Counted from the first letter of the stretch, positions 47,319 through 57,336 are shown. The stretch: DNA of 64,000 nucleotides from Dehalococcoidia bacterium (GCA_020356025.1 CP070630.1:438061-502060), one strand, 5' to 3'. Numbers and translations are program-made. The notes: generated by a model not told the origin, from the sequence alone.

Positions 47319-49784
47319 ATGATGAGACAAGACAGATTCACAGAGCAAGCCCAGGAGGTGCTGGCCGCCTCCCAGGAGTTGGTGCGCAAGGAGCGCCATG
47401 CTCAGTGGGACGTGGAGCACGTCCTCTTCGCCCTGCTGAACCATCCGGGCGGCCTGGCCCAGCAGATCCTGGAGCAGCTTAAGGTCGACGCGCGCCAGGT
47501 TAGCGAGCGCGTAGCGGCCGTTCTGGAGCGCATGTCCAGGCTGGCCTACGATGTCGTCCAGGTCTACACCACTCCTCGCATTGTGCGCATACTGGAGGTA
47601 GCCAACGCCGAGGCCGAGCGCTTCAAGGACGAGTACGTGGGCGTGGAGCACATGCTCATCGCCATCGCCGACGAGCGGGAGGGCGAGTCGGCCAGGATCC
47701 TGCGCGAGTTCAACATCGACAAGGAGAGGATCTACCAGGCGCTGGCCCAAATTCGCGGCGATACCCGCATCACTGACCAGCGGGCGGAGAGCAAGTACCG
47801 CGCTCTGGAGCGCTACAGCATCGACCTCACCGAGCTCGCCCGCCAGGGTAAGCTAGACCCCGTCATCGGCCGCGACGATGAGATCAGGCGAGTGATGCAG
47901 GTCCTCAACCGCCGTAGCAAGAACAACCCGGTGATCATCGGCGAGGCGGGCGTGGGCAAGACGGCCATCGCTGAGGGCCTGGCCCAGAAGATCGTGGCCG
48001 ACGACGTCCCCGAGAACCTAAAGGGCAAGCGAGTGCTGGCCCTGGACATGGGGGCAATGGTGGCCGGAAGCAAGTTCCGGGGCGAGTTCGAGGAGCGCCT
48101 GAAGGCGGTGATGGACGAGATCAAGCGGGCCCAGGGTGAGGTCATCGTCTTCATCGACGAGATCCACCAGGTAATGGGGGCCGGCGCCGCCGAGGGGGCG
48201 ATCGATGCCAGCACCATGATGAAGCCTGCTCTCTCCCGCGGCGAGCTCCAGTGCGTGGGCGCCTGCACTCTGGACGACTACCGCCAGCACATCGAGAAGG
48301 ACCCCGCCCTCGAGCGCCGCCTGTCGCCCGTGTACATCGACGAGCCATCGCCTGAAGACACCATTGAGATGCTGAAGGGCCTTCGCCCTGGTTATGAGGG
48401 TCATCACAAGGTGAAGATAACGGACGAGGCCATCGAGGCGGCGGTCAAGCTGTCCAGTCGCTACGTCACCGACCGCTTCCTGCCCGACAAGGCCATCGAC
48501 CTGATCGACGAGGCAGCCAGCAAGCACGTCATCGAGGCCCAGGCCCTGTCGCCGGAGCTGCGGGAGGCGAAGGGCCACGTCGATGAGTTGGCCCGCGAGG
48601 AAGAGGCGGCCTCCGGTCGCGAAGACTACGAGGAGGCGGCTCGCATCAAGAGCGAGCGGCTGCAAGTGGAGAAAGAGTACGAGGCCGCCAAGGCCCAGTG
48701 GGAGGCTGAAGAAACGATCAACATGACGGTTAGCGGCTCCGACATCGCCGGCCTGGTGGCCAAGATGACCGGCATCCCCGTCGACCGGCTAATGGAGGGA
48801 GAGGCCGACAAGCTCTTGCACATGGAGGAGAGCATCCACGACCGCATCGTCGACCAGAACGAGGCGGTGGCCGCCGTATCCGATGCCATCCGCCGCGCCC
48901 GCTCCGGCCTCAAGGACCCCCGGCGGCCCATCGGCAGCTTTGTCTTCCTGGGACCCACCGGCGTGGGCAAGACGGAGCTGGCCAAGGCCCTGGCCGAGTT
49001 CATGTTCGACGACGAGGACGCCATCGTACGCGTCGACATGTCCGAGTACCAGGAGCGCCACACGGTGTCCCGCCTCATCGGCGCTCCGCCGGGATACGTG
49101 GGCTTTGAGGAAGGCGGCAGCCTCACCGAGGCCGTGCGCCGTCGCCCCTATCGCGTCGTCCTCTTCGATGAGGTGGAGAAGGCTCACCAAGACGTGTTCA
49201 ACATCCTCCTTCAGATACTGGAGGACGGTCGCCTCACCGACGGCCACGGTCGTGTGGTGGACTTCCGCAACACGGTGGTGATCATGACCTCCAACCTGGG
49301 CACGGCCGAGTTCCAGCGGCCGACGGTGGGCTTCATGCCCGCCGAGAGGCAGACCAAGAGTGAGCGGGATCGGCTGCGCAGCGCTGTGGAGAAGGCCCTC
49401 AAGGAGGCTTTCCGCCCCGAGCTGCTGAACCGCATCGATGAGACGATCATCTTCGAGCCGCTGACAGAGGAAGACCTGAAGCAGGTCGTCGAGCTGCTGA
49501 CCAACGACGTGCGCAAGCGCCTTGAAGAGCGAGGTGTTGGCCTGGAGCTGACGGAGGCGGCCAAGGAGGCGCTGGTGAAGGAGGGCTTCGACCCCGTGTT
49601 TGGCGCCCGCCCTCTGCGGCGCACAGTGCAGCGGCGGGTGGAGAACCCGCTGTCCAAGCGCATTCTGGCCGGCGAGTTCGGCGAGGGCGACACGGTGCTG
49701 GTGGACATCGAGGGCGAGGAGTACGTCTTCAGCCGCGAGGAAGCGAAGGTGGCGGAGCAGGCAGCGACGAAGGCCGTGAGCTAG
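47319..49784 (+). CDS. clpC: ATP-dependent unfoldase ClpC
   Basis: 821 residues. Clp-N repeats ([20 protein letters not shown], about 5-145), first AAA domain with Walker A GEAGVGKT at 208-215, a UVR-type coiled-coil region ([20 protein letters not shown], about 427-446), second AAA domain with Walker A GPTGVGKT at 545-552, and a Clp-D2-small domain near the C-terminus ([20 protein letters not shown]). ClpC feeds substrates to ClpP; the ClpP partner is not in the window. Two adjacent ATGs are possible starts. A TAGGGGGTGA precedes them. It follows a heat-shock cluster, consistent with common stress control, though no copy of the 43770 palindrome was found here. Confidence 0.97.
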   Translation: MMRQDRFTEQAQEVLAASQELVRKERHAQWDVEHVLFALLNHPGGLAQQILEQLKVDARQVSERVAAVLERMSRLAYDVVQVYTTPRIVRILEVANAEAERFKDEYVGVEHMLIAIADEREGESARILREFNIDKERIYQALAQIRGDTRITDQRAESKYRALERYSIDLTELARQGKLDPVIGRDDEIRRVMQVLNRRSKNNPVIIGEAGVGKTAIAEGLAQKIVADDVPENLKGKRVLALDMGAMVAGSKFRGEFEERLKAVMDEIKRAQGEVIVFIDEIHQVMGAGAAEGAIDASTMMKPALSRGELQCVGACTLDDYRQHIEKDPALERRLSPVYIDEPSPEDTIEMLKGLRPGYEGHHKVKITDEAIEAAVKLSSRYVTDRFLPDKAIDLIDEAASKHVIEAQALSPELREAKGHVDELAREEEAASGREDYEEAARIKSERLQVEKEYEAAKAQWEAEETINMTVSGSDIAGLVAKMTGIPVDRLMEGEADKLLHMEESIHDRIVDQNEAVAAVSDAIRRARSGLKDPRRPIGSFVFLGPTGVGKTELAKALAEFMFDDEDAIVRVDMSEYQERHTVSRLIGAPPGYVGFEEGGSLTEAVRRRPYRVVLFDEVEKAHQDVFNILLQILEDGRLTDGHGRVVDFRNTVVIMTSNLGTAEFQRPTVGFMPAERQTKSERDRLRSAVEKALKEAFRPELLNRIDETIIFEPLTEEDLKQVVELLTNDVRKRLEERGVGLELTEAAKEALVKEGFDPVFGARPLRRTVQRRVENPLSKRILAGEFGEGDTVLVDIEGEEYVFSREEAKVAEQAATKAVS

Positions 49785-49859
49785 ATTGAGCGACCTATCC
49801 GCCCTGCCCGAGCTCGCGGCATCCCGTGATGGCTCTGTAGACTCATCGGCTGCCGGCGG

Positions 49860-49888
49860 TTGCGTTTAGTAGTCGAGCCCGCTATCAT
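49860..49888 (+). promoter_or_regulatory. bioY promoter
   Basis: TTGCGT (49860-49865), 17-base spacer, TATCAT (49883-49888). ATG 49900 follows after 11 bases, giving a leader of about four or five bases with no Shine-Dalgarno. Confidence 0.7.
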
Positions 49889-49899
49889 GGGCGCAATTA

Positions 49900-50943
49900 A
49901 TGGCTCAGGAGAAGCCCATGCGCGTGAACACTCGGACTGAGGCCCTGGCAGTCGCCCTTCTACCCCAGAAGGGCATCCTCGTGCAGGCGACGCTGGTGCT
50001 GGCGGCCAGCGCCTTTACTGCCCTTGCCGCCCAGGCGCGGATCAACCTGCCTTTCACCCCCGTACCGATCACCGGGCAGACCTTCGCTGTGCTCCTGGTG
50101 GGGGCGCTTCTCGGTAGCCGCCTGGGGGCAGCCAGCATGATCACCTACTGGTGTCAGGGAGTAGCGGGCCTGCCTGTCTTCGCCGGCGGCATGAGCGGCT
50201 GGGCCTACGCTACCGGCCCCACGGGGGGCTATCTCGTGGGCTTCATCGCCGCCGCCTATGCGGTGGGCTTCCTGGCCGAGCGCGGCTGGGACCGCCGCCC
50301 CTGGACACTGGCCCTGGCCATGCTAGCGGGGCAGGTTCTCATCTACGCTGGAGGGCTCTCCTGGCTCGCCCACTTCACCTCTGGCAAGAGCGTCTTCGAG
50401 TTGGGCCTCTACCCGTTCATCCCCGGCGACAGCGTGAAGCTACTGCTGGCCGCCTCTCTTGTCCCCTCGGGGCGCGCTGCGCTGGGTACCCTGCCCATGA
50501 GCGGCCTCCCCGGCGCGGCGACAGGATGGACGCTGGCTCTCCCTTGGCGCTGGCTCTATAGCCTGGGCGCCGCTCTCCTAGTCATCGGTTCGCTTCTGCC
50601 CTGGGGCATCGATGCCGGCCGTCAGGCATCCGTCAATGGCCTGGTGGCAGGCGAAGGGATCGTGACGCTGGTAGCGGCGGCTCTGGCCTTTGTGGGGGTG
50701 GCCCTGGCCTGGCGAGGGGTCTTCGCTCCTTTCCTCTCTCACCTCTGGCAGTCGACGGTGGCCATCGTGGCCGGGTTCGTCGCCTTCTTCAACATCATCC
50801 ACGCCGTGGCTGATGAAACCTTCTGGCTGGCCAGCGTCGGCCCCGGCCTGGCGGTCATCGCCGTCGGAGCGGTGGTTATCTTCCTGGCCGCAGTGGGGGA
50901 GGGAGCGCCCGAGGCGTCCCCTGCTGGCGGGCAAGAGAACTGA
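49900..50943 (+). CDS. bioY: BioY-domain biotin transporter with C-terminal membrane extension
   Basis: 347 residues. The BioY S-component core occupies about 25-190: ARINLPFTPVPITGQTFAVL, LVGALLGSRLGAASMITYWC, and ATGPTGGYLVGFIAAAYAVG, all family motifs. BioY alone or with EcfT/EcfA imports biotin. The family is normally about 190 residues. The extra 150 residues contain four more hydrophobic helices (for example YSLGAALLVIGSLLPWGIDA, IVTLVAAALAFVGVALAWRG, AIVAGFVAFFNIIHAVADET) with no family recognised. The open frame is continuous, so it is a fusion or extension. The mRNA is nearly leaderless. Confidence 0.87.
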   Translation: MAQEKPMRVNTRTEALAVALLPQKGILVQATLVLAASAFTALAAQARINLPFTPVPITGQTFAVLLVGALLGSRLGAASMITYWCQGVAGLPVFAGGMSGWAYATGPTGGYLVGFIAAAYAVGFLAERGWDRRPWTLALAMLAGQVLIYAGGLSWLAHFTSGKSVFELGLYPFIPGDSVKLLLAASLVPSGRAALGTLPMSGLPGAATGWTLALPWRWLYSLGAALLVIGSLLPWGIDAGRQASVNGLVAGEGIVTLVAAALAFVGVALAWRGVFAPFLSHLWQSTVAIVAGFVAFFNIIHAVADETFWLASVGPGLAVIAVGAVVIFLAAVGEGAPEASPAGGQEN

Positions 50944-51015
50944 CGCTCGGCCCCAGGCAGCGCAAGAGCTGCAGTAGCGGTATCGCGCGCGGCTTCTCTC
51001 CTAGCCCCCTTGCTA

Positions 51016-52422
51016 CTAGCGCACCTTCACCGTATCCGCGGTCACTGTATCCGGCAGGGTGTAACCGCGGAAGGCCAGGAACCCCAGCAGGGCCGATAGG
51101 CCGGCCACCGGCCCCACGAGGCGAATGCCCAGGGGGTTGTCGGCGGTGCTCCCCAGTACGAGCAGAGAGGCCAGGATCAGGGGGAAGAGGGACGAGGCTA
51201 TCTTCTCCAGGGTGGCCTGGGTGCCGTAGTAGATGGCCTCCCGCCGCATGCCTGTCTTCAGCTCGTCGTAGTCGATGATGTCGGCCATGATGGCGTTGGG
51301 GAAGGTGAAGACCGCCGCCATGGGCAGCCCTATCAGGGCCACAAGAAGGACTGCCTGGAGCAACGTGTCGATGCCGGGTAGGAAGCCCATGAAGGCGATG
51401 AACGGCAGATAGACTCCCCCTATCAGCATGGCCGTCGAGTACACCCAGGCCTTGCCCCGGCGTAAGGACATTCGGTAGACCAGGGGAAGACAGAGCAGAA
51501 CAACGATGATGGCTGCGGCCGTCAGCACAGCGACGACGGTGCCCTCTGCCACGCCGAACTCCAGTCCGAACAGTTGGAGGGTGGCCGGGTTTCCCGCCTC
51601 CACCTTGGCGATGTCGCTAGGGAACTCGCCCAGAAGTACGGCGCCGGACCAGAACGGGAGGGCGGCGGTCATCATCGATATGGCCATATTGAACAGGATG
51701 AAGGTGGGCAGGAAGAAGAGGAACGGCCTGTTCGTGAAAGTGGAGCGAATCGCCTCGATCGGGTTCACCTGGGCGGGCTCCACGTCCAGGCGTACGTGTC
51801 GCCACGCGCCCGTCAGGGCGATGTAGCGGGAAGTCATGCCCATTACGGCCATGCTGATAGCCATCGCCTGGAAGCCGAAGGCGTCTCGTATGATCCCACT
51901 GCCCACTAGAGCGACAGCCGCTCCCACCGTGCCAAAGAACACCTGCCAGGTCACTATGCTCACGCGACCCTTGGAGGTCACGGCGATCTCCGGCAGGAGC
52001 GATTCGAAGGGGCCGCCGGACAAGGTGCTGAACAGATGGAAGCCCTCCAGCATGAGGAAGAAGTAGAGGGCGTTGACCATGCTCTCGCCGCCGATGGGGG
52101 GCGTCCAGAGTAGGACGAAGAACACGGCGTAGAAGGGGGTGGCCAGCACGACGAAGGGAATGCGCCGCCCCCAGCGAGAGCGAGTGCGGTCGCTCCACCA
52201 GCCGATGAGGGGGTCGTCCAGGGCCTCGATGAGGCGGGCCGCCGTGAATATAGCGCCCAGCACCAGGATGGGCACGCGCTTCTCTATGTCCGCATCGCCG
52301 GGCGGGGCGTAGAAGTAGATGAGCCACAGGTCCTTGGAGCGGCCGATGACGTTGCCCCCGAAGCTGCCGGAAGCGTAGACCAGCCTATTGAGTCGGGGTA
52401 GTTCCTGGGCCTCGTTAGCCAC
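51016..52422 (-). CDS. MFS transporter, GPH (glycoside-pentoside-hexuronide) type
   Basis: 468 residues, twelve predicted membrane helices. DDPLIGWWSDRTRSRWGRRI is the GPH signature between helices 2 and 3 (D-P-x-x-G-x-x-x-D-x4-R-x-G-R-R-x-P). FTFPNAIMADIIDYDELKTG is the equivalent conserved block in the second half. GPH members move sugars or other small solutes with Na+ or H+; MFS_2-type lipid carriers are related. The substrate cannot be inferred. GTG start with GAGGG upstream; it is followed on the same strand by an acyltransferase-like gene 46 bases upstream. Confidence 0.87.
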   Translation of the reverse strand: MANEAQELPRLNRLVYASGSFGGNVIGRSKDLWLIYFYAPPGDADIEKRVPILVLGAIFTAARLIEALDDPLIGWWSDRTRSRWGRRIPFVVLATPFYAVFFVLLWTPPIGGESMVNALYFFLMLEGFHLFSTLSGGPFESLLPEIAVTSKGRVSIVTWQVFFGTVGAAVALVGSGIIRDAFGFQAMAISMAVMGMTSRYIALTGAWRHVRLDVEPAQVNPIEAIRSTFTNRPFLFFLPTFILFNMAISMMTAALPFWSGAVLLGEFPSDIAKVEAGNPATLQLFGLEFGVAEGTVVAVLTAAAIIVVLLCLPLVYRMSLRRGKAWVYSTAMLIGGVYLPFIAFMGFLPGIDTLLQAVLLVALIGLPMAAVFTFPNAIMADIIDYDELKTGMRREAIYYGTQATLEKIASSLFPLILASLLVLGSTADNPLGIRLVGPVAGLSALLGFLAFRGYTLPDTVTADTVKVR

Positions 52423-52468
52423 AATCCCTCTCTGGCCTCAGGGGGCACTTCATCTGACGGCCTACGCT

Positions 52469-53281
52469 CTAGCGACTGGCCCCCTCCTGGGCCAGCCCTT
52501 CCTCGATGGCCGCCGCATACACGCCCCACAGTTCGCGCGGCAGCAGGCGGCCGATAGCTACCATCATCTGCTGGCTGGCCAGGCGGTCCCGCTCTCCTTT
52601 CTCCACGCTGCGCGCTACTTGGATCGAGAAGGGTGGGCCAAAGGACGCGATGAGCCTCCCTTCCTCCTCGAAGATGCCAATGGGAAGTATGGGTATGCCG
52701 CGGTTGCTCAGGGAGAGGAGGAACGAGCCCACCCCCGGCATGGGTTCGATGAGTTGCCCCGTGCCTATCGCCTCAGGGAAGAGGCCGATGGCCTCTTCCC
52801 TGTCGCGCACCACGTTCAGAATGGTGCGCAGGGCGGCTGCCCGACCCACACGCCGTTCGGCCGCGCGCGGAACGATCACCAGTCCGTACACCTGAGCGAT
52901 GCGTCGAAACAGCCAGCGGAGCGCCCAAACGGGCACAGGCAGGAAGCCCAGGCGAAAGTCGTACCATTCGCTGGTCATCAGCCAGCGAAGCGATTTCTTG
53001 CTGGTGCGCCTCTGAGCCACGGCGTGAGAGGCCAGTATGCCGCCCCAGAATACCTTCAGGCCCGGCCGCTCGTAGTGATTGCCCACCAGAACGAATGGAC
53101 CTTCAGGTGGGATATGCTGCTCGTTGAGAGCCTGAGGCTTGGGCCTGGCGGCCATGAGGGTCGCTTCCACGTCCGCAGGCAGGCTGCGCGTCCGGCCGCG
53201 AAGCACCGCCCAGATGAACCTGAGGATGAGAGAGATGCGGAAGCGGTACACCTCTTGCCGCTCTTGAGTCGGTTCGCCCAT
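52469..53281 (-). CDS. PlsC-like lysophospholipid acyltransferase family protein (divergent)
   Basis: 270 residues. VGNHYERPGLKVFWGGILAS takes the place of the NHx4D motif, with Glu rather than Asp two residues on, and LFPEAIGTGQLIEPMPGVGS replaces the FPEGT motif. The length and order fit the LPLAT superfamily, but the altered catalytic motif means activity is not certain. No signal peptide; amphipathic helices could attach it to the membrane. It is transcribed just upstream of the GPH transporter. Confidence 0.7.
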   Translation of the reverse strand: MGEPTQERQEVYRFRISLILRFIWAVLRGRTRSLPADVEATLMAARPKPQALNEQHIPPEGPFVLVGNHYERPGLKVFWGGILASHAVAQRRTSKKSLRWLMTSEWYDFRLGFLPVPVWALRWLFRRIAQVYGLVIVPRAAERRVGRAAALRTILNVVRDREEAIGLFPEAIGTGQLIEPMPGVGSFLLSLSNRGIPILPIGIFEEEGRLIASFGPPFSIQVARSVEKGERDRLASQQMMVAIGRLLPRELWGVYAAAIEEGLAQEGASR

Positions 53282-53339
53282 GTCTTACATCCGCCTCAAT
53301 TATAGCAAGGGCCACCCGTGCTCGGCCGCGGCCTCCTCG

Positions 53340-54398
53340 CTAGGCCGGGGCATCGTTGGCATTGGAAGCACGGCCAGTTGCTGCCGGAGCTTGTCGGGTA
53401 TTTCGTCGCAGGTAGAAGACGTCCTCAAATCGAAGATTTAGCAGCCAGATCGCCACCAGGCCAGTCAGACCAATCCAGATCGAAATGAAGACGTGCGTTC
53501 CGATGGCGTAGCTCGCCGCTAGGCTCCGGTCGACCCCGAAGAGAGCGACGACCTCTAGGAGGGCGACTTCGTATACGCCGATGCTGGTGGGCGTGAGAGG
53601 CAATGACACAACCATGTTGGCTCCAATCATGATGACTAGATAGGCGCTAAACGGCAGGTCGAGGCCAAAGGCTTGACCAAAGAGCCAGAAGACCACCACC
53701 TCGATGAGCCAGGCCGGGAAGGAGATCAACATGGCCAGAGCAGCGAGCCGAACATCGCGCAGAGCGGCCAGGCCGTCAACAAAAGGAGGAATGAACCCGC
53801 CTGCGCGCTCTCGCAGCCAGCGAGGCAGCCAGCGGGTCCACCTGGTCTGCCCAAGGTCGGCCGGCAGCTTTATGCGGGCTGCCAGGGCGGCTATCAGCAG
53901 CCCTAGCGCTACCAGCACCGCGAAACTCCAGAGGACACTGGCTCGCAGGGCTGGGACGTCTTGGAGTGATAGGCCGATGACAAGCAAGGGGACAAACGTA
54001 GCCGCGTCCAGCAGCGTTTCCACGACGATGACGGTGGCCGTGAGCTCCGCCCGCGGAATGTTGTACCTTTGGGCGGGCACCTGAATCCGCACGAGGTCGC
54101 CCGCGCGCACCGGCATCAGGTTGTTGATCATGTTGGAGATGAGGAACGTACCGAAGAGACCGGACAGAGGCAGCCCGGGGATGCGACCGAGGAAGATACG
54201 CCAGCGAAGTGTGTGGATCAGCTTCGATAGGGTGAAAATCAGCAAGGCCGCCACGACCCAGGCGTAGTTTACCTCGGTGAATGTCCGCAGGGCCTCGCCA
54301 ATGTTAACCCGCCAGGCGAGCAGCCCCAGGAACAGGAAAACGAATGCCAGTTGGAACCAGACGCGCCGTCTGCGGACCGCCTGCCTCCCGATGTTCAT
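53340..54398 (-). CDS. UPF0104/LPG-synthase-like membrane protein
   Basis: 352 residues with about eight membrane helices: FQLAFVFLFLGLLAWRVN, VVAALLIFTLSKLIHTLRWR, LFGTFLISNMINNLMPVRAG (conserved N-x-L-P-x-R-x-G-D/E of the family), LVRIQVPAQRYNI, and VVSLPLTPTSIGVYEVALLE (P-x3-G-x-x-E). The family contains the flippase half of MprF (lysyl-phosphatidylglycerol synthase) and mannosyl or glycolipid-related proteins. The synthase domain is absent. Function is inferred to be lipid related only. Confidence 0.85.
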   Translation of the reverse strand: MNIGRQAVRRRRVWFQLAFVFLFLGLLAWRVNIGEALRTFTEVNYAWVVAALLIFTLSKLIHTLRWRIFLGRIPGLPLSGLFGTFLISNMINNLMPVRAGDLVRIQVPAQRYNIPRAELTATVIVVETLLDAATFVPLLVIGLSLQDVPALRASVLWSFAVLVALGLLIAALAARIKLPADLGQTRWTRWLPRWLRERAGGFIPPFVDGLAALRDVRLAALAMLISFPAWLIEVVVFWLFGQAFGLDLPFSAYLVIMIGANMVVSLPLTPTSIGVYEVALLEVVALFGVDRSLAASYAIGTHVFISIWIGLTGLVAIWLLNLRFEDVFYLRRNTRQAPAATGRASNANDAPA

Positions 54399-54547
54399 CG
54401 GCTGTTCCTTGCTGCGCTGGCCAAACAGGCCGCTGGCTGCCTAGATTCTATCGCGAGCGCTGAGTGGCAACAACTTGGCGCCGCGCTTTGGCGACCATGC
54501 TTGACTGGCCTCATAGTATACTGTAACTGCAAGGAAGGTGGTCTGCT

Positions 54548-55249
54548 ATGCTCCTAGTGACCATGTCCGGGACGATGGGCAGTGGTGCCCGCGAGGTGGG
54601 GCGGCTAGCGGCAGAGATCCTGGGCATTGACTATGTGGATCGGCAGATCATGGTAGATGCCGCCCGTCGCCTGGGCGTTAGCGCTGAGGCTCTGGCCGAG
54701 CGGGACGAGCGTTGCGCAGGCTTCAGGGATAGGCTGGCCAGTATGCTGCGCACCTTCCTGGAGCGCTCGGCTGTGGGTGGCATTGAGGACCCCCTAGTGG
54801 GTAGCGGCGGCCTGGAGGTGCTCCTGGCTCGCTCCTACGCCGAGATGGGTGCCGAGGTCGGCAGCTCAGCCCAGGAACTGGACGACACCGTCTACATGAA
54901 GACGGTGAGCGCTATCATTAGCGAGTTGGGTCAAAGGGGCAACATCGTCATTGTCGGTCGCGGCTGTCAGGTGATCCTTAAGGAACTGCCCACCGCCCTC
55001 CACGTGCTCATCCAGGCTCCCCTGGAACTGTGCGCCCGCCGGATCGTCGAGCGCGACCAGCTAACGCCCGAAGAAGCCAGCAAGAAGGTTCACGAGCTCA
55101 ACAGCGGCCGAGCGGCCTTCCACCGCAAGTTCTTCAAAGTGGACGTGAACGACCCCGGCCTCTATGACCTGGTGATCGATACCGGCCGTCTGCCCTTCAC
55201 GGTGGCGGCGGAGATAGTCGCTCTGGCGGCGCGCGCCAAGGAGAGCTAG
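54548..55249 (+). CDS. Cytidylate kinase-like family protein
   Basis: 233 residues. The P-loop is degenerate, MSGTMGSGAREVGRLAAEIL; the rest follows the Cytidylate_kin2 family: GIDYVDRQIMVDAARRLGVS, IVIVGRGCQVILKELPTALH, APLELCARRIVERDQLTPEE and FHRKFFKVDVNDPGLYDLVI. Members are P-loop kinase-like proteins of unsettled substrate. AAGGAAGG precedes the ATG; TTGACT (54501) with TAACTG (54524) is a possible promoter. Confidence 0.85.
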   Translation: MLLVTMSGTMGSGAREVGRLAAEILGIDYVDRQIMVDAARRLGVSAEALAERDERCAGFRDRLASMLRTFLERSAVGGIEDPLVGSGGLEVLLARSYAEMGAEVGSSAQELDDTVYMKTVSAIISELGQRGNIVIVGRGCQVILKELPTALHVLIQAPLELCARRIVERDQLTPEEASKKVHELNSGRAAFHRKFFKVDVNDPGLYDLVIDTGRLPFTVAAEIVALAARAKES

Positions 55250-55399
55250 GCTTCCTTGCTAGTGGCCCTACCTCCCCTCGCTTGCCTCTAATCGGCTGAG
55301 GATCCCGCTGAGGACGACCTCGCCTCGTTGGCTACGCCGAGCCTTATAGCCAGCCGTGAACGGCAGGGCCAAGCAGTCGACAGAAAGGGCCGTTCGCTG

Positions 55400-55428
55400 T
55401 TGATTCGCCGCCGCTGCCGCTCTAGACT
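55400..55428 (+). promoter_or_regulatory. Promoter of the MFS gene, +1 at the start codon
   Basis: TTGATT (55400-55405), 17-base spacer, TAGACT (55423-55428). ATG 55436 begins after seven bases, and no Shine-Dalgarno is present: a predicted leaderless transcript. Confidence 0.65.
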
Positions 55429-55435
55429 CAGATCT

Positions 55436-56653
55436 ATGTGGCGAGGACGAACCGGCGAAGATCCGGCAGCGGCAGACGGTACGTCTGCCGTGCGGCGTAA
55501 GCCTCTGTGGACGGTCGACTTCCTGATCGTCCTGACCTGCACGCATCTCGTCTTCGCCAGCTTCTTCTCCACCTTCACCACCGTGCCTCTCTACCTGGAA
55601 GATGCAGCCAAGTGGCAGATCGGCTTGGTGGTGGGCAGCATGGGCCTCGCCGGGATGTTGATTCGACCCCTGTCAGGTCTCTGGGCGGATCGCTATGGTC
55701 GCAGGCTATTCATGGTGATGGGCGCCGGCACTACAAGCCTCAGCCTGGCGGCCCAGGCTCTCAGCGACGATCCCTACCTGCTGCTGCCGCTGCGAATGGT
55801 GAATGGGATGGGCATGGTGCTCTTCGTCACTGCCGCCTTCGCCACTGTAGCCGACATCGTACCCGCCGACCGTCGTGGGATTGCCTTCGGCTACCTCGCC
55901 ATGGTGAACGGCCTGTCCCAGATCTATGCCCCCTGGCTGGCGCTGACGATAGCCAGAACTTGGGGTTTCACTCCCTACTTCCTGACGGCGGCTGTGGTCG
56001 CTGGTCTGGCTTCCTTCCTCAGCGTCCGCGTTGGTGGCGGCAGGAGTGGGGCAAGAGCCACGGAGGGATTCACGGCCGCTGCCCTGGTGAGCCGCAGCAC
56101 GCTGCTTCCTGCTTCTTTGTTCCTGACCCTGGCGTTGGCCTTCGGGGCCGTTCAGGCCTTCCTGCCTCTCATGGCCGAAGATCGAGGCCTGGGCAACCCC
56201 GGGCTCTTCTTCGTGCTGTACGGCTTGGTGGCCGTGCCCCTGCGGCCTATGGCAGGGGCCATAGCCGACCGCCGTGGCCGGGCAGCGGTGTTTGTTCCGG
56301 GCCTGGTTGTGGGGGGCCTGGCCATGCTCCTGCTGGCCGGCGCCTCCATGCAGGGGATGATGTTGGGGGCGGCGGTGCTCTTCGCTCTTGGCCTCGGTGG
56401 CGCTCATACGGCCCTTCTGACCTGGACAGTGGACCGGGCCGGGAGCGAACGGCGAGGCGTGGCCATGTCCACATTCGGTCTGGCCTGGGACACAGGGTCG
56501 GGCGTGGGGGCGCTAACCTTTGGCCTGATGGCTGGGCTCGCCAGCTACGGCGTCGTGTTCGCTATGGCCGGTGCCTTTCCCTTAGCGGCCAGCATGCTCT
56601 TCTTGGCCGGCAGTCGCGTGCCCAGACCTCGAGTGCCTGATACGGGCGGCTAG
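55436..56653 (+). CDS. MFS transporter (drug-efflux-like)
   Basis: 405 residues from ATG 55436, the start dictated by the promoter; the longer upstream frame is rejected because it runs through that promoter. Twelve hydrophobic helices. GMLIRPLSGLWADRYGRRLF is motif A of the major facilitator superfamily (G-x-L-x-D-R-x-G-R-R). The second-half equivalent is VPLRPMAGAIADRRGRAAVF. PLYLEDAAKWQIGLVVGSMG and LTWTVDRAGSERRGVAMSTF are typical. Substrate unknown; efflux is the default inference for this subgroup. Its end overlaps the convergent acetyltransferase by four bases. Confidence 0.87.
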   Translation: MWRGRTGEDPAAADGTSAVRRKPLWTVDFLIVLTCTHLVFASFFSTFTTVPLYLEDAAKWQIGLVVGSMGLAGMLIRPLSGLWADRYGRRLFMVMGAGTTSLSLAAQALSDDPYLLLPLRMVNGMGMVLFVTAAFATVADIVPADRRGIAFGYLAMVNGLSQIYAPWLALTIARTWGFTPYFLTAAVVAGLASFLSVRVGGGRSGARATEGFTAAALVSRSTLLPASLFLTLALAFGAVQAFLPLMAEDRGLGNPGLFFVLYGLVAVPLRPMAGAIADRRGRAAVFVPGLVVGGLAMLLLAGASMQGMMLGAAVLFALGLGGAHTALLTWTVDRAGSERRGVAMSTFGLAWDTGSGVGALTFGLMAGLASYGVVFAMAGAFPLAASMLFLAGSRVPRPRVPDTGG

Positions 56654-57336
56654 TAGAAGTTGAGCTCGTAGTCGCCACAGCGCTCGCGGTGTTCTTGCCT
56701 GAGACGCTGGCAGAGCTCCCGATAAGGGGCGGCGTGGATAGAATCGGTGGTCATGATTACGGCGTCTTCGTGATTGTCGGAGTAGTAGCGGTGGCGAACG
56801 CCAACCTTCTTGAACCCGTACTTCTCGTACAGGGCCTGGGCCGCCTGGTTGGACGCTCGGACCTCGAGAGTGACGATGTCCTGATCGTTGAGGGTGGCCA
56901 GTGCGATGGCAGCGATGAGCAGGAGCTCGCCGATGCCACGGCCGCGGTGGCTCTCGCGCACGGCGATGGTGACGATGTGGGCTTCATCCAGCGTGAGCCA
57001 GATGCCCACGAATCCCACGATGGGCTCACGGCTGGCCTCGACCTCCTCCTCGCTGCCAAACAGCCGCTTGAGCTCGCCCAGCCAGCGTCCCAGGTGCACC
57101 GGCGGCACCGGCTCCTCCTTCGGTTCGCTTTCCGCTAGTGGGGCCACTGCCTCCTCGGCTCCCTCTCGCTGCTCCACCGCCACTAGATAGCGGGCCAGGC
57201 GGTTGTGCTTGAGCTCTCGCTTGAAGGCCGTCGTCGGCCACATATTGAGGAACGACTCCCGCTCGATCTCCATCACCTGAGAGATGTCGCCCACATCCAT
57301 GGGGCGCACCTGATAGCGAACGGTCGTTGCTTGCAT
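56650..57336 (-). CDS. rimI: GNAT acetyltransferase, RimI-like with insertion
   Basis: 228 residues. GNAT motif: VTIAVRESHRGRGIGELLLI (R/Q-x-x-G-x-G/A acetyl-CoA loop), LEVRASNQAAQALYEKYGFK and VGVRHRYYSDNHEDAVIM, all typical of RimI, which acetylates the N-terminus of ribosomal protein S18. An acidic, proline-containing insertion of about 50 residues (REGAEEAVAPLAESEPKEEP onward) splits the N-terminal part between LVAVEQ and IVGFVGIW. This insertion makes the protein longer than the usual 150. GGAGG lies before the ATG. The RimI assignment is by similarity only. Confidence 0.85.
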   Translation of the reverse strand: MQATTVRYQVRPMDVGDISQVMEIERESFLNMWPTTAFKRELKHNRLARYLVAVEQREGAEEAVAPLAESEPKEEPVPPVHLGRWLGELKRLFGSEEEVEASREPIVGFVGIWLTLDEAHIVTIAVRESHRGRGIGELLLIAAIALATLNDQDIVTLEVRASNQAAQALYEKYGFKKVGVRHRYYSDNHEDAVIMTTDSIHAAPYRELCQRLRQEHRERCGDYELNFY

